Below, piece by piece: positions 1 through 6,074 of a stretch of DNA of 8,991 nt (position 1 is its first letter; every line of letters starts with the position of its first letter). A program made the position numbers and the translations under genes. This stretch comes from Alphaproteobacteria bacterium. Its GTDB lineage: Bacteria > Pseudomonadota > Alphaproteobacteria > Micropepsales > Micropepsaceae. The stretch is taken from positions 1 to 8,991 of the forward strand of contig JAFKFF010000313.1 of NCBI GenBank assembly GCA_017307315.1. The letters are read 5' to 3'. The notes below the pieces were generated by a model. That model saw only the letters and a list, made by a program, of their open reading frames with translations, was not told the origin of the DNA and did not search any database.

Positions 1-1119
1 CTCCGGCTGGCGTCCGCCCGCCACCAGGGTGCCGCCCTGGGCCAAGGCGTCCTTGAGATGGTCCTGCATCTTGGCCAATGCCCTGGCATCGATCAGCGGC
101 CCCATCTGGACACCGGCTTCGGTGCCGCGGCCCAGTTTCAGCCTGGCGATCCGCGCCTTCAGTTTTTCCACGAAGGCGTCGTGAATGCCGTCCTGCACAT
201 AGATGCGGTTGGCGCTGATGCAGGTCTGGCCGGCGTTGCGGTATTTGGAGGCCACCGCGCCTTCGATCGCCGCGTCCAGATCGGCATCGTCGAACACGAT
301 GAAGGGCGCGTTGCCGCCCAACTCCAAGGATAGGCGCTTGATCTGGCCCGCGGCCTCGCGCATCAGCCAGGCACCCACCGCCGTCGATCCGGTGAAGGTG
401 ATCTTGGCGATCTTCGGGTTGCGGCAGAATTCCTCGCCGATGGGTTTCGCCTCACCAGTCACCACCGAAAAACAACCCTTGGGAACGCCCGCGCGCTCGC
501 CCAGCACCGCCAGCGCCAAGGCCGACAAGGGCGTCTGGGGCGCAGGCTTCAGGACCATGGTGCAGCCGGCCGCCAAGGCGGGCGCCACCTTGCGGGTGAT
601 CATGCCGTTGGGGAAATTCCACGGCGTGATCGCGGCGCAGACGCCCAGCGGCTGCTTCAACACCAGCATGCGCTGGTCGCCGCGCGGGCTGGGGATGACG
701 TCGCCATCGATCCGCTTGGCTTCCTCCGCGAACCATTCGAGATAGGCGGCATTGCCGACGATCTCGGCCCTGGCTTCGGCCAAAGGCTTGCCCTGCTCGC
801 TGGTAAGGATCAGCGCCAAATCGTCGGCATTGGCGATCACCAGATCGAACCAGCGGCGCAGCACCTGCGCCCGCTCCTTGACTGTCTTCTTCGCCCATTC
901 CTTCTGCGCCACATGCGCCGCATCGATGGCGCGGCGCAGCGCCTCCACGCCCAGGTCCGGCACCTTGGCCAGGAGTGCGCCGTCGAAGGGATCGGTGATG
1001 GTCATGGTCTTGCCATCGGGAGCGGCAATCCACTCGCCCGCGACATAGGCCTTGTCGGTGAACAGCGATAAATCCTTCAGGTCCAGGCGGCGCGGGGTGT
1101 CGGTGTGGGGCGCATTCAT
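1..1119 (-). CDS. gabD: Succinate-semialdehyde dehydrogenase, GabD-like (C-terminus cut by window edge)
   Basis: This is an NAD(P)+-dependent aldehyde dehydrogenase that most likely oxidises succinate semialdehyde to succinate, the last step of GABA breakdown, in the cytoplasm. The frame is open for 373 codons from the ATG at 1119-1117 to the left edge; the family is usually about 480-490 residues, so roughly 110 are missing. Visible family landmarks are TPWNFP with catalytic Asn168, KPAPQTPLSA with cofactor-binding Lys191, FTGST (242-246) of the Rossmann fold, LELGGNAP with general base Glu266, and NAGQTCISANR with nucleophile Cys300. The EQGKPLAEA and RNAGQTCISANR stretches are typical of the GabD branch. 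The start is supported by a GGAG about 12 nt upstream and by the N-terminus matching the family. It is divergent from the mgtC-like gene. A glutarate- or other omega-semialdehyde dehydrogenase cannot be excluded from sequence alone. Confidence 0.93.
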   Translation of the reverse strand, partial: MNAPHTDTPRRLDLKDLSLFTDKAYVAGEWIAAPDGKTMTITDPFDGALLAKVPDLGVEALRRAIDAAHVAQKEWAKKTVKERAQVLRRWFDLVIANADDLALILTSEQGKPLAEARAEIVGNAAYLEWFAEEAKRIDGDVIPSPRGDQRMLVLKQPLGVCAAITPWNFPNGMITRKVAPALAAGCTMVLKPAPQTPLSALALAVLGERAGVPKGCFSVVTGEAKPIGEEFCRNPKIAKITFTGSTAVGAWLMREAAGQIKRLSLELGGNAPFIVFDDADLDAAIEGAVASKYRNAGQTCISANRIYVQDGIHDAFVEKLKARIARLKLGRGTEAGVQMGPLIDARALAKMQDHLKDALAQGGTLVAGGRQPE

Positions 1120-1128
1120 CGGCCAAGG

Positions 1129-1174
1129 CTCCGGCAAAAATCCGATGCTAGACCAATCTTCTCTCCGGCAAAAA
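1129..1174. repeat. Perfect 12-bp direct repeat in the gabD/mgtC divergent promoter region
   Basis: CTCCGGCAAAAA occurs at 1129-1140 and again at 1163-1174. The copies start 34 nt apart, a little over three helical turns, so both would face roughly the same side of the DNA. They lie in the only non-coding stretch between the divergent dehydrogenase and MgtC-family genes. Two head-to-tail copies in such a place suggest the binding site of a transcription factor, but no regulator can be assigned from the sequence. Confidence 0.45.
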
Positions 1175-1240
1175 CCCTTCCAAAACCTCAACCAAATCGG
1201 CCGTCCGGCGTTTTCAGAGCCGACACCCGGGAACGGCCCG

Positions 1241-1951
1241 ATGACGGCAAGCGTGACGGTTGGCGACATCGTATTGCGGCTGCTTGCGGCGCTTGCGGCG
1301 GGCGGCCTGATCGGCCTCGACCGCTCCACCCGCGGCCGCGTCGCGGGCCTGCGCACCACCATCCTGATGTGCCTGGCCGCCGCCGGCGCCATGATCGAAG
1401 CCAACCTGCTCTTGGGCGTGATGGGCAAAAGCCCCGAAAGCTTCGCCACGATGGATGTCCTGCGCTTTCCCCTGGGCATTCTCTCGGGCATCGGCTTCAT
1501 CGGCGCGGGCGCCATTGCGCGCCGCGGCAATCTGGTGACCGGCGTCACCACCGCGGCAACCCTGTGGCTGGTGACAGTCGTCGGTCTCATTCTCGGGGCC
1601 GGCTATATCGGTTTCGGCGCCGCGCTGACGGCCATCGCCTTCCTTGTGCTCTCGATCCTGAAGCGGGTGGAACCGGCCCTGCGGCGCGAGCATCGCGGCC
1701 GCTTGACGATAAGGCTGGACGGAACCGGTCCGTCCAATCGCGAGCTTCGCGACCGCATCCGCGCCGCCGGATACACGATTTCATCCTTCGCCATCACCTA
1801 TGACGGACCGCGGCGGATCGAATGCCACCTGGAATGGTACAGCCGGCAGGCGCAGGACCAGACGCCGGAACTCGTGGAACAGATTTCCAATCTCCAGGGC
1901 GTGCTGGCGGTGGAATGGACGCCGGTGAATGCAGGCCATCTTTTTGAATAA
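1241..1951 (+). CDS. MgtC/SapB family inner-membrane protein
   Basis: The 236-residue product has the MgtC/SapB layout: a hydrophobic N-terminal half with about four membrane segments (roughly residues 7-26, 38-58, 74-93 and 104-140) and a soluble C-terminal domain (about 150-236) resembling the ACT-like domain of MgtC proteins. Family motifs are GGLIGLDR followed by AGLRTT (21-40), FPLGILSGIGFIGAGAI (76-92) and GVTTAATLW (101-109). MgtC in pathogens supports growth at low magnesium and inside macrophages, partly by inhibiting the F1Fo ATPase; in environmental bacteria the role is unclear. The frame stays open upstream to 1052, but that extension overlaps the gabD start and is not MgtC-like, so I use the ATG at 1241. 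Its ribosome-binding site is weak. It is a monocistronic unit as far as can be seen. Confidence 0.92.
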   Translation: MTASVTVGDIVLRLLAALAAGGLIGLDRSTRGRVAGLRTTILMCLAAAGAMIEANLLLGVMGKSPESFATMDVLRFPLGILSGIGFIGAGAIARRGNLVTGVTTAATLWLVTVVGLILGAGYIGFGAALTAIAFLVLSILKRVEPALRREHRGRLTIRLDGTGPSNRELRDRIRAAGYTISSFAITYDGPRRIECHLEWYSRQAQDQTPELVEQISNLQGVLAVEWTPVNAGHLFE

Positions 1952-1952
1952 G

Positions 1953-1977
1953 GCAGGAACGGGGCACGGGTTCCGGC
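1953..1977 (+). terminator. Weak stem-loop after the mgtC-like gene
   Basis: Two bases after the TAA stop, GCAGGAAC (1953-1960) can pair with GTTCCGGC (1970-1977), giving seven base pairs with one A/G mismatch around a 9-nt loop. It is followed by ATTCCCTTT rather than a clean T run. It could be a weak terminator or simply a stabilising 3' hairpin. Confidence 0.3.
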
Positions 1978-2024
1978 ATTCCCTTTCTGTGATGTGCCGA
2001 TCCGAAAAAGACCGGCAATCACAA

Positions 2025-2066
2025 AGAGCGGCGGAGAACGGGTGAAAGCCGGTTTCCCGCCGCTCT
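2025..2066 (+). other. Hairpin in the leader of the PRC-barrel gene
   Basis: AGAGCGGCGG (2025-2034) is the exact reverse complement of CCGCCGCTCT (2057-2066), giving a 10-bp G/C-rich stem with a 22-nt loop. The loop contains a nearly palindromic GAAAGCCGGTTTC. No T run follows, so it is not a standard terminator. It ends 70 nt before the ATG of the PRC-barrel gene and lies either in its 5' leader or in its promoter region. Confidence 0.5.
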
Positions 2067-2135
2067 CGCATCTCTCGGCAGGAAATTTCGATCCCGGCGC
2101 GTCGCCCGGTTCGTGCGGACATTCAGGAGGCTCAC

Positions 2136-2507
2136 ATGACGACCAGCAGCGGTCATACCACCGCCATTCTTGCATCCAAGGTGAAAGGAACATCCGTCTA
2201 CAACAATGCCGGCGAGAAAATCGGCACGGTGGAGGACGTCGTTCTCGACAAGCTTTCCAACCAGATCATGTTCGCCGCGCTGGGCTTTGGCGGCCTGATG
2301 GGCATCGGTGAGAAATATTATCCCGTGCCCTGGTCGATGCTCGATTATAGCGAGGACAGAGGCGGCTATGTCGTGCCGCTGGACAAGGCGCGGATCGAGA
2401 ACGCGCCCGCCTACGATCTCAAGGACCTCACCAAGCATGACGGCAGCCTGGGTTCGATCCGTGAAAAGACTTACAACTATTACAAGGTCAACCGCGACTG
2501 GCAGTGA
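2136..2507 (+). CDS. PRC-barrel domain protein
   Basis: This is a 123-residue cytoplasmic protein. Residues about 11-85 form a PRC-barrel: ILASKVKGTSVYN, then GEKIGTVEDVVLDK, then a glycine-rich turn and YYPVPWSMLDY. The rest (KDLTKHDG... ending YYKVNRDW) resembles the short tail of many alphaproteobacterial PRC-barrel proteins. The fold is shared with the RimM C-terminal domain and the photosynthetic reaction-centre H subunit. Stand-alone members are of unknown function and are often stress-induced, which is family knowledge and not shown here. The start is firm: AGGAGG at 2125-2130 lies 5 nt before the ATG. It converges on the acid phosphatase gene and shares its terminator. Confidence 0.9.
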   Translation: MTTSSGHTTAILASKVKGTSVYNNAGEKIGTVEDVVLDKLSNQIMFAALGFGGLMGIGEKYYPVPWSMLDYSEDRGGYVVPLDKARIENAPAYDLKDLTKHDGSLGSIREKTYNYYKVNRDWQ

Positions 2508-2531
2508 ACCAGAGCCGCAGCGATGGATAGG

Positions 2532-2567
2532 AAAAGCCCGGCCCCATCGGCCGAGCCTTTCTGTTTT
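2532..2567. terminator. Bidirectional intrinsic terminator between convergent genes
   Basis: AAAAGCCCGGCC (2532-2543) pairs with GGCCGAGCCTTT (2549-2560) around a 5-nt loop, with two mismatches. On the plus strand it is followed by CTGTTTT. On the minus strand the stem is followed by TTTTCC. It lies 25 nt after the PRC-barrel stop and about 50 nt after the phosphatase stop, so it can end transcripts from both directions. Confidence 0.75.
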
Positions 2568-2610
2568 CAATCAACGATGAAGCCCCGTGGGGACCGGCAA
2601 ATGCAACCGA

Positions 2611-3318
2611 TCATTCGAGATGATGGGCGGCGCGCAATTCTGCCCGCGCCGCCGCCATCTGAGCCTTGAAGGCGGGTTTTTCCATCAGCCGCAGCGCGAG
2701 CGCGGTGCCGAATTGCTGGCCCGCCACGATATCGCTGCGAAAATGCATACCGCAGATCAGCCGGTTTTCCGCCGCCTGCCCGGCGCGCGCCAGGATGATC
2801 TGCGCATTCTCGGGCATTAGGGCGGCCAGAACCACGCCCAGCGAAAAAGCGGTGGTCGAATGCCCGCTGGGATAGGTATTGGCGGCGGGGCCAAGCGGCT
2901 GCTTGGTGCAGGTCCGGATTGTCGGGTCCACGATCCATGGCCGGTCGCGGTGGAAAAAGGCCTTCGCGGACTTGCCGGCCGCCGCCTGCTCCTCGAACAC
3001 CGCCGTCAAAAGCCTGGCTGTGGCGGGCAGCGCCATCGCATCGAACCCCAGTGCCTCGTTGAACATGTCGGGCTTCTGATCCATGGCGTCGCGGGCAGCC
3101 GCGGCCACCACATCCGGCGCACTGCGCTCGGCAATGGCATGAAGCTCTGCGACCTCCGCCTTCGCCGCAGGCGAGCCGGGCCTGGGTGGCGGCGGCAGCA
3201 GGCGCGCGGCATCGCGTTCGGCCGGCGAGAGCAGGAGCGCGTGGGCCGATCCGGCCAAAGAGAGGGTGATGAAAAGCGCCGATACGATAAGACGGACAGC
3301 GCCGCGAATGCTCGACAT
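2611..3318 (-). CDS. Secreted class A acid phosphatase (PAP2 superfamily, PhoN-like)
   Basis: This 235-residue protein carries the three-part signature of the PAP2/class A non-specific acid phosphatases: K119-x6-R126-P127, then PSGH (150-153) with the nucleophilic region, then R186-x5-H192-x3-D196. His192 is the expected phospho-enzyme nucleophile and His153 the general acid. The usual Ser before Arg186 is Asn here (ENRLICGMHFRSD). Residues 1-27 look like a Sec signal peptide (SSIRGAVR, a hydrophobic core, then SAHA before a cleavage site), so the enzyme should act in the periplasm, releasing phosphate from organic phosphomonoesters. Cys137 and Cys189 could form a disulfide. The frame extends 15 codons further upstream, but GGAGGGG at 3324-3330 sits 5 nt before the chosen ATG and the signal peptide begins there. 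It is divergent from the aminotransferase gene. Confidence 0.9.
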   Translation of the reverse strand: MSSIRGAVRLIVSALFITLSLAGSAHALLLSPAERDAARLLPPPPRPGSPAAKAEVAELHAIAERSAPDVVAAAARDAMDQKPDMFNEALGFDAMALPATARLLTAVFEEQAAAGKSAKAFFHRDRPWIVDPTIRTCTKQPLGPAANTYPSGHSTTAFSLGVVLAALMPENAQIILARAGQAAENRLICGMHFRSDIVAGQQFGTALALRLMEKPAFKAQMAAARAELRAAHHLE

Positions 3319-3502
3319 GACGTCCCCTCCAAAACCACAGCCGCGCAAAGCCCGTAGCGGCATGCCGGCGAGCTTACTCCGGGTGACGGTTCCTGCCGAG
3401 CCGGCTGCTCCTCCCGCATGGTGTCATGCACAACCGGCAAGCCCCCCCATGCGCGTCGTCTTGCCAGCAGACGGCCATCGGAAGATGCGCTATGACCGCA
3501 AC

Positions 3503-3523
3503 CGGCGGGTCTTCGGCCCGCCG
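3503..3523 (+). other. UUCG-type hairpin in the aminotransferase leader
   Basis: CGGCGGG (3503-3509) pairs exactly with CCCGCCG (3517-3523). The loop region TCTTCGG can form a C(UUCG)G tetraloop with a one-base bulge, a very stable RNA motif. It ends about 5 nt before the purine-rich ribosome-binding region (GGAGGGGAGAGG, 3529-3540). It may influence translation or mRNA stability. The rest of the 225-nt divergent gap (3319-3543) shows no gene and no clear promoter to me. Confidence 0.5.
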
Positions 3524-3543
3524 TCATCGGAGGGGAGAGGGCA

Positions 3544-4875
3544 ATGAAGGCCGCTGCCAACACGCGAAACCTCGAAAATTTCTGGATGCCCTTCACCGCC
3601 AACCGGCAATTCAAGCAGGCGCCCAGGCTGCTCGAGAGCGCCCATGGCCTGTATTACCGTGACGTGGACGGCAACCAGGTCCTGGACGGCACGGCGGGCC
3701 TTTGGTGCGTCAATGCCGGACATGGGCGGCGGGAGATCACGGAGGCCGTGGCGCGGCAGCTGGAGAAGCTGGATTACGCGCCTTCCTTCCAGATGGGCCA
3801 TCCCGTCGTGTTCGAATTCGCCGAACGCCTGGCAAAAGCCGCGCCGGGCGGGGCGGCAGCGGGCCTCGACCGTGTCTTCTTCGCCGGTTCGGGCTCGGAA
3901 GCGGTGGATACCGCCCTCAAGATCGCGATCGCCTATCAGCGCGCCATCGGCCAGGGCACCCGCACCCGGTTGATCGGGCGGGAGCGCGGTTATCACGGCG
4001 TGGGCTTCGGCGGCATCTCGGTGGGCGGGCTGGTCAACAACCGCCGCGTGTTCCCGCTTCTGCCGGGAGCCGAGCATCTGCGCCATACCCACGATTTGGC
4101 GCGCAATGCCTTTTCGCCGGAATTGCCCGAGCACGGAGCGGAGCTGGCCGACGACCTGGAACGCATGGTGGCGCTGCATGGCGCCGAAACCATCGCCGCG
4201 GTGATCGTGGAGCCGGTGGCCGGCTCGACCGGCGTGCTGCTGCCGCCCAAAGGCTATCTGGAACGGCTGCGCGCCATTACCAAGAAATACGGCATCCTCT
4301 TGATCTTCGACGAAGTCATCACCGGCTTCGGCCGCCTGGGCACACCGTTCGCGGTGGATTATTTCGGGGTGGTGCCCGATCTGGTCACCACCGCCAAAGG
4401 CCTCACCAACGGCGCCATCCCGATGGGCGCGGTTTTCGCCAGCCGGCAGGTACACGATGCCCTGATGCAAGGGCCGGTCGAACAGATCGAGCTTTTCCAC
4501 GGCTACACCTATTCCGGCCATCCCGCCGCCTGCGCGGCCGGGCTGGCGACATTGGACATTTACGAGACGGAAGGCCTGCTGACCCGCGGCGCTGCCCTGG
4601 CCGCGGCCTGGCGCGAAGCGATGCACGGCCTCAAGGGGCTCCCGCATGTCGTCGATATCCGCACCATTGGATTGATCGCCGGCATCGAAATGGCTTCGCG
4701 GCCCGGCGCGCCAGGCTCGCGGGCCTATGACGTCTTCGTCAAATGCTTCGGCGACGGGCTTCTGATCCGCGTCACCGGCGACATCATCGCCCTGTCGCCG
4801 CCCCTGATTCTGGACCAGAGCCATATCGAGACCATTGCCGCCAAATTGTCGGACGCCATCCGCAAGGCGGCCTGA
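3544..4875 (+). CDS. Omega-amino acid:pyruvate aminotransferase (class III, PLP-dependent)
   Basis: This 443-residue cytoplasmic enzyme transfers the terminal amino group of an omega-amino acid (beta-alanine, and often GABA or amines) to pyruvate, giving alanine and a semialdehyde. The N-terminal NFWMPFTANRQFK (12-24) is a hallmark of the beta-alanine:pyruvate aminotransferase subgroup. Further landmarks are the phosphate-binding GSGSEA (115-120), GYHG (149-152) stacking on the cofactor, DEVITGFGR (256-264) with Asp256 bonding the pyridine nitrogen, and TTAKGLTNG with Schiff-base Lys285. Arg409 near the C-terminus matches the substrate-carboxylate arginine region. Length is normal for the family. 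A strong GGAGGGGAGAGG precedes the ATG. The product semialdehyde could feed a dehydrogenase like the one at the left edge if the substrate is GABA; beta-alanine would instead need a malonate-semialdehyde dehydrogenase. Substrate choice is not certain. Confidence 0.92.
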   Translation: MKAAANTRNLENFWMPFTANRQFKQAPRLLESAHGLYYRDVDGNQVLDGTAGLWCVNAGHGRREITEAVARQLEKLDYAPSFQMGHPVVFEFAERLAKAAPGGAAAGLDRVFFAGSGSEAVDTALKIAIAYQRAIGQGTRTRLIGRERGYHGVGFGGISVGGLVNNRRVFPLLPGAEHLRHTHDLARNAFSPELPEHGAELADDLERMVALHGAETIAAVIVEPVAGSTGVLLPPKGYLERLRAITKKYGILLIFDEVITGFGRLGTPFAVDYFGVVPDLVTTAKGLTNGAIPMGAVFASRQVHDALMQGPVEQIELFHGYTYSGHPAACAAGLATLDIYETEGLLTRGAALAAAWREAMHGLKGLPHVVDIRTIGLIAGIEMASRPGAPGSRAYDVFVKCFGDGLLIRVTGDIIALSPPLILDQSHIETIAAKLSDAIRKAA

Positions 4876-4977
4876 CACGCCGACCCCTCGACGTCCGCGC
4901 CGCGGCCATGCCTTGTTGCTCCTTGAGATGGTTGGACCTAGATTTTCGGCGGCAAGGACAAGTATCGGGGGGCGAGC

Positions 4978-6018
4978 TTGGTTCCACGCGTAACGGAACT
5001 GGACATTCCGCGGCTTTTGTCCGGCATCGCGCCAAGCTGGGTCAGCAAGGCCGGCTGCGCCGTGCTGGGCATCGGCCTTGCCGTGATCCTTCGGCTGATT
5101 GTCGACCGCATCGCCCCCGGGGCGGCGCCTTACGCTTTCGTCTATCCCGCCGCGCTTCTGGCCACGCTTTTGGGCGGCTGGCAGGCGGGGGTCGGTACCC
5201 TTCTGGGCACCGCATTGCTGGCCTGGACCTTCGTCGTCCCCCGGACCAGCCCCTTGGAGGGCTATACACAGCTGCAGGCCGCGTCGGCCATTCTGGTGGC
5301 GCTGACCGTTCTGGCCATGATCGCGGTGGGCGAAGTGTTCCGGATCGCCGCGCGCAACAGCGTGGCGGAGCGCAGCGCCAAACTGGCCGAACGCGAATTG
5401 CTGTTCCGCGAGTTGCAGCACCGGGTGAACAACGACTTCACCATCGTCAACAGCCTGCTCGATCTGCAGCGGCGGCGCAGCAGCGATCCGGAAGTGCGCC
5501 AGACCCTGGAGCAGGCGATGGGGCGCATCCGCTCGGTGGCGCGGGTGCACCACCATCTCTATACGCTGCCCGACATCGGGGCGATCGATCTTCGCCAATA
5601 TCTCGCCGACCTCTGCGCGGCGCTGTCCGAAGCGGCCTTTCCGCCCACCGGGCTTCATCTGCGCTGTCATTGCGACGAAGCCTATATGCCGCGCAGCCGG
5701 GCGATCGCGGTCGGACTGGTGACGAACGAACTGGTCACCAACGCGGTCAAGCATGCCTTTCCCGACGACCGTGAAGGCAATATCGATGTCCGCTTTCAGC
5801 AAACCGGCGAAGGCTGGCGCCTCAGCGTCGGCGATAACGGCATCGGCCTGACGCAGATGCCGTCCAAGTCCGGCCTGGGCACCAGCCTGATCGAGGAATT
5901 CGCCCGCCAGGCGGGAGGGGTTCTGACCCTTGAGACCAAGAGCGGCACCCTCGCCCGGCTCGACCTTCCCGCCTCCGCCGCCAGCGCCACGGCGATCCCG
6001 GGGCATGGCCTGCCATAG
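4978..6018 (+). CDS. Membrane-bound HisKA_2 sensor histidine kinase
   Basis: The 346-residue product has about four membrane segments (roughly 22-43, 50-68, 70-87 and 99-119) resembling the DUF4118 domain, also found in KdpD-type kinases. A short coiled linker (120-143) leads to the HisKA_2 dimerisation domain: FRELQHRVNNDFTIVNSLL with phospho-acceptor His148. The ATPase domain follows with N-box residues in TNELVTNAVKHAF (249-261), GDNGIGL (285-291; Asp286 contacts ATP) and GLGTSLI (299-305). There is no PAS, GAF or receiver domain, so sensing would be through the membrane part. HisKA_2/HWE kinases in alphaproteobacteria often act on stand-alone receivers or PhyR in the general stress response; no such partner is in the window. 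The start is a TTG with a G-rich stretch ahead and is the least certain start here. The 102-nt gap before it shows no convincing promoter. Confidence 0.9.
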   Translation: MVPRVTELDIPRLLSGIAPSWVSKAGCAVLGIGLAVILRLIVDRIAPGAAPYAFVYPAALLATLLGGWQAGVGTLLGTALLAWTFVVPRTSPLEGYTQLQAASAILVALTVLAMIAVGEVFRIAARNSVAERSAKLAERELLFRELQHRVNNDFTIVNSLLDLQRRRSSDPEVRQTLEQAMGRIRSVARVHHHLYTLPDIGAIDLRQYLADLCAALSEAAFPPTGLHLRCHCDEAYMPRSRAIAVGLVTNELVTNAVKHAFPDDREGNIDVRFQQTGEGWRLSVGDNGIGLTQMPSKSGLGTSLIEEFARQAGGVLTLETKSGTLARLDLPASAASATAIPGHGLP

Positions 6019-6043
6019 GGAACCCGCCGACATTTCGAGCGTT
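6019..6043 (+). promoter_or_regulatory. Candidate EcfG-type (general stress response) promoter
   Basis: GGAAC at 6019-6023 is followed after 16 nt by CGTT at 6040-6043. This matches the known alphaproteobacterial EcfG consensus of a GGAAC -35 and a CGTT -10. It begins right after the stop of the upstream kinase, points toward the hybrid kinase, and would give a 5' leader of about 25 nt that includes the ribosome-binding site AGGGGA (6061-6066). I found no other match of this form in a by-eye scan of both strands. Confidence 0.5.
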
Positions 6044-6074
6044 GCTACAGGTTGGCAATCAGGGGATTTGACGG

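Noticed and set aside
452..1126. A 224-codon minus-strand frame overlapping gabD
   Set aside because: It is in the wrong register of the same strand. The correct register, open from 1119 to position 1, carries all aldehyde dehydrogenase motifs.
1052..1240. Upstream extension of the mgtC-like gene to an ATG at 1052
   Set aside because: The extra 63 residues overlap the gabD N-terminus, have no similarity to the family, and would code through the control region.
1230..1254. A second GGAAC near the mgtC-like start as an EcfG promoter
   Set aside because: There is no CGTT at the right spacing, and the box lies only about 6 nt before the start codon.
4876..4977. A promoter before the HisKA_2 kinase (TTGTTG or TTGAGA with TAGATT)
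   Set aside because: The spacings are about 20 and 10 nt, both wrong for sigma70.
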